Assembly: GCA_945883145.1 (NCBI GenBank)
Contig: CAMCXB010000013.1
Location: forward strand, 1-44,150
Reading direction: 5' to 3'
From: Bordetella parapertussis
Lineage (GTDB): Bacteria; Pseudomonadota; Gammaproteobacteria; Burkholderiales; Burkholderiaceae_D
Length of the DNA stretch: 44,150 nt
Every line of letters begins with the position of its first letter. The stretch's first letter is position 1. The notes beneath the pieces were generated by a model. It was not told the DNA's origin. It worked only from the letters and a program-made list of their open reading frames with translations, and made no database searches. Shown piece after piece: positions 16,510 to 26,141 of the stretch. The translations under genes were made by a program, and so were the position numbers.

Positions 16510-17454
16510 TTATACGACAGCTCCATGGGTGTCGTCTTTCACCTTGACAGGTTTAATTAAATCTTCGCGCTTTACTCCTAACCACATCGCTACAGCTGCT
16601 GCCACAAACACGGAAGAATAAATACCAAACAAAATACCTATGGTGAGAGCCAGAGCAAAGAAGTGCAGTGTTGGGCCACCAAAAATTAACATGGATAACA
16701 CCATCAGTTCAGTACATCCGTGAGTGATCATGGTGCGAGAAATAGTGCTAGTAATCGCATGATTCATCACTTCTGCTGGCGCTAATTTTCCATAGCGACG
16801 ATCACGGAATGTCTCACGCACTCGATCAAACACCACCACAGATTCATTGACTGAATAACCCAAGACCGCAAGTATCGCTGCCAATACAGTTAAGGAAAAC
16901 TCCCACTGAAAGAATGCGAAAAATCCGAGAATGATAATCACATCATGTAAGTTCGCAATAATCGCTGCGAGTGCAAATTTCCACTCAAAACGAATTGCTA
17001 AATAAATCATGATGCCAATCACCACAAACAACAGCGCAGTTAAACCATCATGCGCTAACTCTTCACCTACTTGTGGCCCTACAAACTCTATACGCTTGAC
17101 TGTCAAGCTAGCGTCTTGTGTTTTCAAAGCGTCGGTCACACGAGTACTCATTTGCGCTGCATTGCTACCTTTTTGTGCAGGCAAGCGTATCAATACATCT
17201 TGTGCTGTACCAAAGCTTTGTACTTGGCTATCGGCGTAACCCAAACCTTCAACCGTCTTACGTATACCTTCGATATCTGCAGGCTTGGCATACGCCACTT
17301 CCATCACGGTACCGCCAGTGAATTCAATTGAAAAATGTAAGCCTTTGTAGGACAGAAAAAATACTGCAGCAACAAAGGTCAGCGCAGAGATGGCATTAAA
17401 TACCAAGGCATGACGCATGAAGGGTATATCTTGTTTAATACGGAAAAATTCCAT
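16510..17454 (-). CDS. secF: Protein translocase subunit SecF
   Basis: Inner-membrane RND-type accessory subunit that, with SecD and YajC, uses the proton gradient to help Sec-exported proteins leave the translocon. It has 314 residues. The N-terminal segment is FRIKQDIPFMRHALVFN, followed by membrane helix 1 and the periplasmic FSIEFTGGTVMEVAY. Helices 2-6 lie in the second half, with the conserved SVNESVVVFDRVRE. It lies 31 bp after secD and is last in the operon, ending at a strong terminator. Confidence 0.96.
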   Translation of the reverse strand: MEFFRIKQDIPFMRHALVFNAISALTFVAAVFFLSYKGLHFSIEFTGGTVMEVAYAKPADIEGIRKTVEGLGYADSQVQSFGTAQDVLIRLPAQKGSNAAQMSTRVTDALKTQDASLTVKRIEFVGPQVGEELAHDGLTALLFVVIGIMIYLAIRFEWKFALAAIIANLHDVIIILGFFAFFQWEFSLTVLAAILAVLGYSVNESVVVFDRVRETFRDRRYGKLAPAEVMNHAITSTISRTMITHGCTELMVLSMLIFGGPTLHFFALALTIGILFGIYSSVFVAAAVAMWLGVKREDLIKPVKVKDDTHGAVV

Positions 17455-17485
17455 GATGACTCTCTCTGTTTAAGTCAGTGCCACA

Positions 17486-19345
17486 TTAGGCTTCTGGCTT
17501 CCAAACTTGTCCAATCGAAATGCTGCTGAGTTTTTTGCGACGGCCATACCAAATATTGGCTAAGGCACGTGACACCACCACCGCAGAAAACATGGAAGTG
17601 AGAATGCCCAAACAATGCACCACTGCGAAACCACGTATCGGTCCTGACCCAAAAATAAGTAGCGCTACACCTGCGATTAAGGTGGTGACATTCGAATCCA
17701 GGATGGTTGCCCATGCACGCTCAAAGCCAGCTGCAATAGCTGCTTGCGGTGAATTCCCTGCACGCAGTTCTTCACGTATACGTTCATTAATTAAAACGTT
17801 GGCATCAATCGCCATACCTAAGGTTAATGCAATCGCTGCGATACCAGGCAAGGTGAGTGTGGCCTGCATAAAAGATAACAATGCGATCAACAACATCACA
17901 TTCACACCTAATGCAAACACACTGAAGAATCCAAACAATAAATAGTAAAGAACCATGAAAGCTGCAATCGCTGCAAAACCATACAGCGTAGAGTTAAATC
18001 CTTTACTGATATTTTCAGCACCAAGTTGTGGTCCAATGGTGCGTTCTTCTATGATTTCCATAGGCGCAGCAAGTGATCCTGCACGCAACAGCAAGGCTAA
18101 ATCGCTCGCTGCAGTAGGTGTATCCATGCCCGTGATTTGAAAACGTGAACCTAGTTCATCACGAATTGTCGCAACGGTTAATACTTCACCTTTGCCTTTT
18201 TCAAATAAAACGATGGCCATTAACTTACCAATTTTGCTGCGTGTCGCTTCGCGCATCTTACGACCGCCATCACCATTTAAATCGATGCTGACTGCAGCTT
18301 GTTGGTTTTGATCGAAGCTTGCACCTGCATTTGAAATGTAATCCCCTGTGATCACAGGATCTTTCATCAAGATGACAGGCGCACCCTTACCGACTTTAAA
18401 TAATTCAGAGCCCAACGGAATCGCCGCTGTTTCTTCCGTACCGCGACGAACCGTTTCATCCACCATACGCACTTCAAGTGTTGCAGTACGTCCTATGATG
18501 TCTTTAGCACGCGATACATCTTGTACACCAGGTAATTGCACCACAATGCGATCTGCACCTTGACGTTGAATAATTGGTTCTGCAACACCTAATTCATTCA
18601 CACGTTTCGAGAGGGTTGAAATATTTTGCTGAACCGCTTCTTCAACGGTGCGCTTTAAAGCTTGTGCACTCATTACTCCACGTAGCTTGACGCCTTCTGC
18701 GTCCGTCATTTCGGTCAACGTAAGTTCACTCAACTGTGATTGCAACACTTCTTTTGCTGCACTCAAGGTTTCTTGATCACGAAAACGAATGTCTAAAGCA
18801 TCGCCATCACGTGCAATGCCTGCAAAACGAATTTTCTTTTCCACCAAGGCAGAACGAACACTAATTTGCAAACCTTGTATACGTTTAGCTAACACTGCCT
18901 TAGTATCAACTTGCATGAGGAAATGCACGCCGCCACGTAAATCCAAACCTAAATACATAGGCATAGCATGTAAGCTTTGCAACCATGCTGGGGTATTGGG
19001 TAATAAGTTAAAGGCTACTAAGTAAGTGGGATCAGCAGGATCGCGATTTAACGCTTGCTCTAAGACGCTCTTGGCTTTGAATTGCAAATCAGTGTTAGCA
19101 AAACGTGCGCGCACATTGCCGTTATCACCTGTACTCTCGAACACCAAGGCCTCAACAGGAATACCTGCTTTGGTCAATGCATCCTGAGCCTGCCCAACAA
19201 TATTCGAACCTAACTTAACGGTAGCCTTAGCACTACTAATTTGTACCGCAGGAGATTCACCAAAAAAATTTGGAACGGTGTATAAAGCGCCTAGCAACAA
19301 AGCGACTGCAATGAGTAGGTATTTCCAGAGGGGGTAACGATTCAT
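17486..19345 (-). CDS. secD: Protein translocase subunit SecD
   Basis: Larger partner of SecF. From ATG at 19345 the protein is about 619 residues and starts MNRYPLWKYLLIAVALLLGALYTVPNFFGESPA, the first membrane helix. The periplasmic domain includes GLDLRGGVHFLMQVDT near residue 120. The RND membrane core has SLAAPMEIIEERTIGPQLG and MAIDANVLINERIREELR. The open frame extends to a TTG at 19378 that lies within a terminator-like hairpin. AGGAC sits 5 nt before the ATG at 19345, so I prefer that start. Confidence 0.96.
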   Translation of the reverse strand: MNRYPLWKYLLIAVALLLGALYTVPNFFGESPAVQISSAKATVKLGSNIVGQAQDALTKAGIPVEALVFESTGDNGNVRARFANTDLQFKAKSVLEQALNRDPADPTYLVAFNLLPNTPAWLQSLHAMPMYLGLDLRGGVHFLMQVDTKAVLAKRIQGLQISVRSALVEKKIRFAGIARDGDALDIRFRDQETLSAAKEVLQSQLSELTLTEMTDAEGVKLRGVMSAQALKRTVEEAVQQNISTLSKRVNELGVAEPIIQRQGADRIVVQLPGVQDVSRAKDIIGRTATLEVRMVDETVRRGTEETAAIPLGSELFKVGKGAPVILMKDPVITGDYISNAGASFDQNQQAAVSIDLNGDGGRKMREATRSKIGKLMAIVLFEKGKGEVLTVATIRDELGSRFQITGMDTPTAASDLALLLRAGSLAAPMEIIEERTIGPQLGAENISKGFNSTLYGFAAIAAFMVLYYLLFGFFSVFALGVNVMLLIALLSFMQATLTLPGIAAIALTLGMAIDANVLINERIREELRAGNSPQAAIAAGFERAWATILDSNVTTLIAGVALLIFGSGPIRGFAVVHCLGILTSMFSAVVVSRALANIWYGRRKKLSSISIGQVWKPEA

Positions 19346-19357
19346 GATGTCCTGCTT

Positions 19358-19392
19358 GAAAAGAAAAATGTCCGGCAAAAATTGCCGGACAT
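19358..19392 (-). terminator. Terminator/attenuator hairpin between yajC and secD
   Basis: On the minus strand ATGTCCGGCAA-TTT-TTGCCGGACAT forms a perfect 11-bp stem followed by TTTTCTTTTC, the form of a rho-independent terminator. It lies in the 63-bp gap between the yajC stop and the secD start. It could reduce read-through into secDF or protect the 3' end of a yajC transcript. Confidence 0.8.
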
Positions 19393-19408
19393 GTTGCTCA
19401 TATCAGTG

Positions 19409-19729
19409 TTAAATGGATTTAATCGTGCCTTTAGGTAGCAGCATCGTGACCGATGCTTTTTGCATCACGATTTCTGTACCATCCGACACTTCAACAGTGA
19501 CATAGGCTTCGGTGACTTTACTCACTTTGCCCAAAATACCGCCGGCTGTGATGACCTCATCGCCCTTAGCAAGCGCATCAATCATAGCTTTTTGCTCTTT
19601 TTGACGCTTCATTTGAGGACGAATCATCAAGAAATACAGCACAACAAACATCAAAACAATCGGCAAAAAGCTCATTAAGCTGCCGCTACCGCCAGCTGCG
19701 CTTTGTGCGTAGGCATTAGATATAAACAT
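19409..19729 (-). CDS. yajC: Preprotein translocase subunit YajC
   Basis: Small single-span inner-membrane protein of the SecDF-YajC complex, 106 residues. The membrane helix is LMSFLPIVLMFVVLYFLMIRPQMKRQKEQ (about residues 18-46). The cytoplasmic KGDEVITAGGILGKV and ADGTEIVMQK-type SH3-like segment follow. A distal terminator-like hairpin separates it from secD. It lies 100 bp downstream of tgt on the same strand. Confidence 0.95.
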   Translation of the reverse strand: MFISNAYAQSAAGGSGSLMSFLPIVLMFVVLYFLMIRPQMKRQKEQKAMIDALAKGDEVITAGGILGKVSKVTEAYVTVEVSDGTEIVMQKASVTMLLPKGTIKSI

Positions 19730-19829
19730 GGACTGCTCCGCTATAGGTTTTCAAAGACCCGGCATTTTAGCACCGACAGCGCCCGGGCTTTAGCCTTAAC
19801 GCAGCGAACAATGCGCTCTTTTAGACAAC

Positions 19830-20954
19830 TTACACACCCTGACTACGCTCCTGCCTGAAACGCTGCTGAAAATCAGCAAAACTACCAGCTTCTATCGCTG
19901 CACGCATCTCGCGCATTAACTCTAGGTAGTAATGCAAGTTATGGATGGTATTCAATCTCGCGCCCAATATTTCTCCGGCGCGATGCAAATGATGCAAGTA
20001 AGCGCGTGAAAAATTTTGACAGGCATAACAAGTACAAGTCGCATCTAGTGGCATGTCTTCATCTTTATGACGCGCATTCTTGATTTTAAGATCGCCAAAG
20101 CGCGTAAATAACCAACCATTGCGTGCATTACGCGTAGGCATAACGCAATCAAACATATCGATACCATGCGCTACACCCTGCACCAGATCTTCTGGTGTGC
20201 CTACACCCATTAAATAATGCGGTTTATTTGCCGGCAATTTCGGACCTGTATGCGCCAAAATACGCTGCATATCTTCTTTGGGCTCACCAACTGATAAGCC
20301 GCCAATCGCAATGCCTTCAAAATTTATTTCTTCCAGACCCGCTAATGATTCATCACGCAATGCTTCATACATACCGCCCTGTACAATCGCAAATAAAGCA
20401 TTCGAATTTTCTTCACGATGAAATTCATCTTGTGAGCGCTTGGCCCATCTGAGCGACATACGCATAGATAAACCTGCTTCTTCACGAGTCGCCGCACGGC
20501 CATCGATTTCATATGGCGTGCATTCATCAAACTGCATCACTATGTCTGAGTTCAACACTTTCTGAATTTGCATCGATATTTCTGGCGAAAGAAATAAGCG
20601 ATCACCATTAATAGGCGAGGAAAATTTCACACCTTCTTCAGTAATTTTGCGCATTTCTCCTAATGAGAAAACTTGAAAGCCACCAGAGTCAGTCAATATA
20701 GGTTGATCCCAACCCATAAATTTATGTAGTCCACCAAATTTTTTAATGACATCTAAACCAGGACGCAACCATAGATGAAACGTATTGCCTAAAATAATTT
20801 GCGCTTGAATTTCTTTTAATTCGAGTGGCGACATGGCTTTGACTGAACCATAGGTACCAACCGGCATAAAGATAGGCGTCTCCACTACACCGTGATTCAA
20901 CTCAAGCCGACCACGACGTGCAAGCCCATCTGTTTTTAACAGCGTAAATTTCAT
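19830..20954 (-). CDS. tgt: Queuine tRNA-ribosyltransferase Tgt
   Basis: Exchanges guanine 34 for the queuosine precursor preQ1 in tRNAs with GUN anticodons. It has 374 residues. TPIFMPVGTYGSVKAM is at the N-terminus; the active-site Asp is in LTDSGGFQVFSL and the nucleophile Asp in MFDCVMPTRNARNG. The zinc ligands are in CTCYACQNFSRAYLHHL, where C, C, C and H are all present. The start overlaps the queA stop by 4 nt (ATGA). queA and tgt act consecutively, so coupling makes sense. Confidence 0.97.
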   Translation of the reverse strand: MKFTLLKTDGLARRGRLELNHGVVETPIFMPVGTYGSVKAMSPLELKEIQAQIILGNTFHLWLRPGLDVIKKFGGLHKFMGWDQPILTDSGGFQVFSLGEMRKITEEGVKFSSPINGDRLFLSPEISMQIQKVLNSDIVMQFDECTPYEIDGRAATREEAGLSMRMSLRWAKRSQDEFHREENSNALFAIVQGGMYEALRDESLAGLEEINFEGIAIGGLSVGEPKEDMQRILAHTGPKLPANKPHYLMGVGTPEDLVQGVAHGIDMFDCVMPTRNARNGWLFTRFGDLKIKNARHKDEDMPLDATCTCYACQNFSRAYLHHLHRAGEILGARLNTIHNLHYYLELMREMRAAIEAGSFADFQQRFRQERSQGV

Positions 20955-21976
20955 AATAAAACTTCTCTATCTAACAGCATGGCATCGCCATAGCTAAAAA
21001 ATCGGTATTGCGCAGCGATAGCGTGTGCATAAGCATGGCGTATCCGTTCATAGCCAGCAAATGCTGAAACCAACATTAAGAGTGTAGATTTTGGCAAATG
21101 AAAATTCGTAATCAATCTATCCACTGTTTTGAATGTGTAGCCAGGTGTAATAAATAAATTTGTATCAGCTGATCCTGCTTGTAATGTGCCGGACTGCGAA
21201 GCAGATTCCAATGCGCGCAAACTCGTGGTGCCCACTGCAATCACACGACCACCTGCTGCTTGCGTAGCGCGCACTACTTTTACTGTTTCATCTGAAATGG
21301 AATACCACTCACTATGCATGTTGTGTTCCGCTAAATTTTCAGTGCGCACAGGTTGAAACGTACCCGCTCCCACATGCAAAGTAACGTAGGCAAATTGCAC
21401 GCCCTGATTACGTAAAACATCCATCATAGACTGATCAAAATGTAATCCTGCAGTGGGCGCAGCTACTGCACCTGGTTCTTGCGCGAATACAGTTTGATAG
21501 CGTTCTGCATCCACTTCATTTGCAGCATGTTCTATGTAAGGCGGTAATGGCAAGGCGCCATAAGCTTCAATTAAATCAATCGCATTATCAGGAAATGTCA
21601 GTGTATAAAACTCACCTACGCGCTCACCAACGATGACCTCAAAGGCTTCTGCCAAGTTAATTCGTGTACCAACAGGTGGAGATTTAGAAGCACGACATTG
21701 CGCTAGCACTGTATGTATATCAAGTAAGCGTTCTACTAATACTTCAACTTTGCCACCGGTTTCTTTCACACCAAAGAAACGCGCTTTCAAAACCCGCGTG
21801 TTATTCAAGACCAGCAGATCACCTGCCTGCAATAAATTAGGCAAATCAGTGAAGCTGCGATCAATGCAAGCATCCCGATTCACTTGCAAGAGTCGGGATG
21901 CTGAACGCGAAGCCAGCGGCACTTGCGCTATCAGCGCAGGCGGCAATTCGAAATTAAAATCAGAAAGTGAGTACAC
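20951..21976 (-). CDS. queA: S-adenosylmethionine:tRNA ribosyltransferase-isomerase QueA
   Basis: Transfers and isomerises the ribosyl moiety of SAM onto preQ1-modified tRNA to form epoxyqueuosine, the step after Tgt. It has 341 residues. The N-terminus is FNFELPPALIAQVPL. DLLVLNNTRVLKARFFG is near residues 53-69, VAAPTAGLHF and HVGAGTFQPVR are in the middle, and TNFHLPKSTLLMLVSAF is near the C-terminus, all family hallmarks. It is divergent from recG across a 62-bp gap. Confidence 0.97.
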   Translation of the reverse strand: MYSLSDFNFELPPALIAQVPLASRSASRLLQVNRDACIDRSFTDLPNLLQAGDLLVLNNTRVLKARFFGVKETGGKVEVLVERLLDIHTVLAQCRASKSPPVGTRINLAEAFEVIVGERVGEFYTLTFPDNAIDLIEAYGALPLPPYIEHAANEVDAERYQTVFAQEPGAVAAPTAGLHFDQSMMDVLRNQGVQFAYVTLHVGAGTFQPVRTENLAEHNMHSEWYSISDETVKVVRATQAAGGRVIAVGTTSLRALESASQSGTLQAGSADTNLFITPGYTFKTVDRLITNFHLPKSTLLMLVSAFAGYERIRHAYAHAIAAQYRFFSYGDAMLLDREVLL

Positions 21977-22038
21977 AAGACTGGCAGACCTAGGCCAAAA
22001 GCCGGTATTCTACGCTGGCTTGCCGATAATGCTTCTCT

Positions 22039-24093
22039 ATGCCTGTCACGAAAAAAAAATCCGCTCCGAATAAAAGTCTACGCACTGCAGACAAATTAGC
22101 CCGCCTCGGTTTATCCACCGATCTGGCGTTGACTCTGCATTTGCCCATGCGTTATGAAGATGAAACCACTTTAACGCCTTTGCACGAAGCGGTGCGCATG
22201 CAAGGTCACACGGTACAAATCGAAGCCGTTGTGAGTGCGTGTGATGTGCAATATCGTCCACGTCGACAATTAGTCGTCACCGTTCAAGATCAAGGAACTG
22301 AACTCACACTACGTTTTTTGAATTTTTACGGTAGCCAAGCAGTGCAAATGGCAGAAGGCAAACGATTGCGCATACGTGGTGAAATGCGACATGGTTTTTT
22401 TGGTAGTGAGATGGTGCATCCCGTTGTGAAGACCGTACAAGAAGGTGATGTCTTACCACAAGCACTCACACCGGTTTATCCAGCTGGCGAAGGATTGTCA
22501 CAAACGCTATTACGTAAAGCGATTGCAAGTGCACTTACACGCTTTGATTTTAGCGACACGCTACCGGATGCATTGCGCAATACATTACAACTCATTCCGT
22601 TTGAATCAGCCATACGCTTATTACACAATCCGCCTGCTGATTGTGATGAATACGCATTGATGGAGCGCACCCATCCTGCATGGACGCGGGTGAAGTTTGA
22701 TGAACTACTCGCGCAACAGCTCTCTATGAAACGTGCACAAGTGGCACGACGCCAGCAAGGTGCACCTTCACTCAGCATAGAAGGCTCATTGTGTCGCGCA
22801 TTTAACGCTTCTTTACCGTTTGCTTTAACCGGTGCGCAACAACGCGTGTTAAATGAAATACGCAGCGATATTGCTGCATCATTTCCTATGCAACGCTTAT
22901 TACAAGGCGATGTAGGAAGTGGTAAAACTATTGTTGCTGCACTCGCTGCTGTACAAGCGATTGATAATGGTTATCAAGCGGTACTCATGGCGCCAACTGA
23001 AATTTTAGCGGAACAGCATTTCAGAAAAATTGCTGCACTCTTAGAGCCACTCGGTATACAAGTTGTGTGGCTAACTGGTAGTCTCAAAAAACGTGAGAAA
23101 GAAGCAGCGCGTGCGCTCATAGAATCTGGTGAAGCACAACTCGTCATCGGTACCCATGCACTGATACAAGACGATGTTTTATTTGCTCGTCTAGGTTTAG
23201 TCATCGTCGATGAACAACATCGCTTTGGTGTAGCGCAGCGACTAACCTTGCGTAATAAAGGTGTGGATCAAATACCGCATCAATTAATGATGTCTGCCAC
23301 ACCCATACCCCGCACCTTAGCCATGACCTATTACGCAGACTTAGAAGTCTCCGTGATTGATGAACTGCCACCAGGTAGAACACCCATCATGACGAGATTG
23401 ATTGATCAAGACCGGCGTGATGAAGTGATAGAACGCGTACATGCAGCAGCACTAGAAGGCAAACAAATTTATTGGGTCTGCCCACTGATAGAAGAATCAG
23501 AAGCCTTGCAATTACAAACTGCAACCGATTCTTATGCTGCGCTAACTGTTGCACTACCTGATCTACAGATAGGTTTAGTGCATGGTCGTCTAAAAACTGC
23601 AGAAAAGCAGCAAGTGATGGATGCATTTGCACGCGGTGAATTACATTTACTCGTGGCGACCACAGTGATTGAAGTCGGTGTGGATGTACCGAATGCTTCA
23701 CTCATGGTGATTGAACATGCTGAACGCTTTGGACTCTCACAATTACATCAATTACGTGGCCGTGTTGGTCGAGGCTCTGCAGCCAGTGTTTGTTTATTAC
23801 TGTATCAAGCACCACTGGGCATGATAGCCAAACAAAGATTAGCCATCATGCGTGAAACTACCGATGGTTTTGAAATCGCACGACGCGATTTAGAAATTCG
23901 TGGTCCTGGTGAGTTTTTAGGTGCCAGACAATCAGGCCAAGCTATGCTGCGATTTGCTAACTTGGAAACAGATCAATGGTTGGTAGAAAAAGCACGCGAT
24001 CTTGCTGCTGAATTACTATTGCATCAAAAAGATATCGCAGAAGCCCATTTAGCCCGCTGGTTAGGTTCGCGCGAAGATTTTCTACGCGTATGA
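22039..24093 (+). CDS. recG: ATP-dependent DNA helicase RecG
   Basis: Branch-migration helicase that regresses stalled forks and processes recombination junctions. It has 684 residues. The N-terminal wedge (OB) domain includes YRPRRQLVVTVQDQ. The helicase core has Walker A QGDVGSGKT near residue 290, DEQH in VIVDEQHRFGV, SATPIPRT, WVCPLIEESE and the C-terminal QLRGRVGRG. The TRG-like end is FLGARQSGQAMLRFAN. The recG-oxyR order supports a betaproteobacterial origin. Confidence 0.97.
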   Translation: MPVTKKKSAPNKSLRTADKLARLGLSTDLALTLHLPMRYEDETTLTPLHEAVRMQGHTVQIEAVVSACDVQYRPRRQLVVTVQDQGTELTLRFLNFYGSQAVQMAEGKRLRIRGEMRHGFFGSEMVHPVVKTVQEGDVLPQALTPVYPAGEGLSQTLLRKAIASALTRFDFSDTLPDALRNTLQLIPFESAIRLLHNPPADCDEYALMERTHPAWTRVKFDELLAQQLSMKRAQVARRQQGAPSLSIEGSLCRAFNASLPFALTGAQQRVLNEIRSDIAASFPMQRLLQGDVGSGKTIVAALAAVQAIDNGYQAVLMAPTEILAEQHFRKIAALLEPLGIQVVWLTGSLKKREKEAARALIESGEAQLVIGTHALIQDDVLFARLGLVIVDEQHRFGVAQRLTLRNKGVDQIPHQLMMSATPIPRTLAMTYYADLEVSVIDELPPGRTPIMTRLIDQDRRDEVIERVHAAALEGKQIYWVCPLIEESEALQLQTATDSYAALTVALPDLQIGLVHGRLKTAEKQQVMDAFARGELHLLVATTVIEVGVDVPNASLMVIEHAERFGLSQLHQLRGRVGRGSAASVCLLLYQAPLGMIAKQRLAIMRETTDGFEIARRDLEIRGPGEFLGARQSGQAMLRFANLETDQWLVEKARDLAAELLLHQKDIAEAHLARWLGSREDFLRV

Positions 24094-24150
24094 TGGCGCA
24101 CCTATGATGCTGCCTTCCCTCAGACTCACCGATTATGCGAAACTAACAGT

Positions 24151-25098
24151 ATGACTCTCACAGAACTTAAATATATTGTTGCCGTCGCCCGCGAAAAACA
24201 TTTTGGTCGTGCGGCTGAAGCGTGCTTTGTCGCTCAACCCACATTGTCGGTTGCGATAAAAAAATTAGAAGATGAACTCGGCGTACCTATCTTTGAACGT
24301 GGTGGCACTGAAGTATCTGTCACGCCCATAGGTGAGCAAATCATTGCCCAAGCTGAGCATGTACTGGAACAAACAGCGACCATAAAAAATATCGCGAAAC
24401 AAAATAAAGACCCACTCGTTGGTCCTTTACGACTAGGCATTATCTATACGATTGCACCTTATCTATTACCGCAACTTGTACGCAGCATGATAGAAGAAGT
24501 GCCGCAAATGCCTTTAGTCTTACAAGAAAATTTTACAGTACGTTTAATTGAATTACTGCGCGCAGGTGAGTTAGATGCTGCCATCATGGCGCTCCCTTTC
24601 CCTGAACAAGGATTAATGGTGCAGCCTCTGTATGACGAACCGTTTGTAGTTGCTATGCCTAGACATCATCAATGGGCAGATAGAAGCGCAATTAGTAGTG
24701 CGGATTTAAAAACTGAAACTATGTTGTTATTAGGTGCAGGCCATTGCTTCCGTGATCAAGTGTTAGAAGTGTGCCCTGAAATGTCGCGCTTCTCAAATTC
24801 TGGTGCTGGCATTGCACGCACCTTTGAAGGCTCCTCATTAGAAACCATACGTCACATGGTGGCATCCGGCATAGGCATCACGGTTTTACCTAAAGCATCC
24901 ACACCTAGCATCACAGATCCCGATAGTATGTTGCGCTACATACCGTTTGAACAACCCTTGCCTTCCCGTCGCGTCGTCATCGCATGGCGCAAAAGTTTTA
25001 CACGTAGTGGTGCGATTGAAGCAGTGCGACAAGCCGTTCTTAAATGTAATCTACACGGTGTGACCATGTTGCCCAATGTTGCTCACACTACCAGCTAA
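24151..25098 (+). CDS. oxyR: Hydrogen-peroxide sensor OxyR
   Basis: LysR-type activator of peroxide defence. It has 315 residues. The N-terminal winged helix is MTLTELKYIVAVAREKHFGR followed by FVAQPTLSVAIKKLEDELG. The redox cysteines are present and at the E. coli positions: Cys199 and Cys208 in GHCFRDQVLEVC. This separates it from generic LysR proteins. It lies 57 bp after recG and 27 bp before ubiA. No peroxidase gene adjoins it; gpx is 3.7 kb away. Confidence 0.96.
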   Translation: MTLTELKYIVAVAREKHFGRAAEACFVAQPTLSVAIKKLEDELGVPIFERGGTEVSVTPIGEQIIAQAEHVLEQTATIKNIAKQNKDPLVGPLRLGIIYTIAPYLLPQLVRSMIEEVPQMPLVLQENFTVRLIELLRAGELDAAIMALPFPEQGLMVQPLYDEPFVVAMPRHHQWADRSAISSADLKTETMLLLGAGHCFRDQVLEVCPEMSRFSNSGAGIARTFEGSSLETIRHMVASGIGITVLPKASTPSITDPDSMLRYIPFEQPLPSRRVVIAWRKSFTRSGAIEAVRQAVLKCNLHGVTMLPNVAHTTS

Positions 25099-25125
25099 TC
25101 TTTAGCAAACTGATTACTGCACGCC

Positions 25126-25995
25126 ATGAATCGATTTTTGCGATCAGCAATCTGGCATAGGCTTGCTCTCTATGCAAAATTAGTTAGGCTAGATAAACCC
25201 ATAGGTAGTTTACTTTTACTCTGGCCTACTTTGTCAGCATTATGGTTAGCGAGTGCAGGTAAACCATCGCTGCAATTGATACTGATTTTTTCTTTGGGCA
25301 CTGTGCTCATGCGCTCTGCAGGATGCGCTATCAATGACTATGCCGATCAAGAATTTGATAAGCATGTAAAACGCACTGCCGATAGACCTCTGACTAGTGG
25401 AAAAATTTCAGGGCGTGAAGCTTTAGTGATTGCTGCTTTCTTTGCACTTATCTCATTTGCACTCATATTGCCGCTGAATGCATTAACTCAACAACTCTCA
25501 CTCGTTGCTGTTCTGATTGCAGCTAGTTATCCTTATTTCAAACGTTTCTTCGCTTTACCACAAGCCTATCTCGGCATTGCTTTTGGTTTTGGGATACCGA
25601 TGGCATATGCTGCAGTACAAAACACTGTGCCTTACCAAGCATGGTTGTTATTACTGGCCAATATATTCTGGGCTCTTGCCTATGACACGGAATATGCGAT
25701 GGTAGATCGTGATGATGATATAAAAATTGGCATACGCACTTCTGCTATCACCTTTGGTCGTTTTGATGTGATCGCTGTCATGTTTTGTTATGCAGCTAGT
25801 TTAAGTTTAATTACTTGGGTAGGTTGGCAAGCAGGCATGGGGGTGGGATTTTTTATCGGCATACTGATAGCGACAGGCATTGCGCTCTATCATTGGACAC
25901 TAATACGTCACCGCGATCGTATGCAATGCTTTGCTGCTTTTCGACATAATAACTGGCTAGGTGCAGCAGTATTTCTTGGTTTTGTTTTGGGTTAA
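25126..25995 (+). CDS. ubiA: 4-hydroxybenzoate octaprenyltransferase UbiA
   Basis: Integral inner-membrane prenyltransferase that attaches the polyprenyl chain to 4-hydroxybenzoate in ubiquinone synthesis. It has 289 residues with about eight or nine hydrophobic helices. The first Asp-rich motif is NDYADQEFDKHVKRTADRPL (near residue 70) and the second is YDTEYAMVDRDDDIKIGI (near residue 190). Both bind the Mg-diphosphate. The N-terminal LDKPIGSLLLLWPTL is typical of UbiA. Confidence 0.96.
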   Translation: MNRFLRSAIWHRLALYAKLVRLDKPIGSLLLLWPTLSALWLASAGKPSLQLILIFSLGTVLMRSAGCAINDYADQEFDKHVKRTADRPLTSGKISGREALVIAAFFALISFALILPLNALTQQLSLVAVLIAASYPYFKRFFALPQAYLGIAFGFGIPMAYAAVQNTVPYQAWLLLLANIFWALAYDTEYAMVDRDDDIKIGIRTSAITFGRFDVIAVMFCYAASLSLITWVGWQAGMGVGFFIGILIATGIALYHWTLIRHRDRMQCFAAFRHNNWLGAAVFLGFVLG

Positions 25996-26066
25996 TCAAT
26001 CGCTTCTAGTGGCTTTGCCGCCTCTACACAACAGCACACTCTATTCCAACTGATTGTCTTGTTAGT

Positions 26067-26128
26067 CCGCTGAAGAGCGGCAGATAATTGCATGCGCTAT
26101 GCCTACCTCATAGTCCACGCAATTATCT
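26067..26128 (+). promoter_or_regulatory. Structured leader (two hairpins) before pilT
   Basis: Hairpin 1 is CCGCT-GAAG-AGCGG (26067-26080). Hairpin 2 starts two bases later: AGATAATTGC (26082-26091) pairs perfectly with GCAATTATCT (26119-26128). Inside it CTATG (26097-26101) pairs with CATAG (26109-26113) around a 7-nt loop, and several bases of the intervening 5x5 region can pair too. It ends 13 nt before the pilT ATG, which has no clear Shine-Dalgarno. No T-run follows, so it is not a normal terminator. A regulatory RNA role is inference. Confidence 0.5.
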
Positions 26129-26141
26129 AATCCAAGACATC

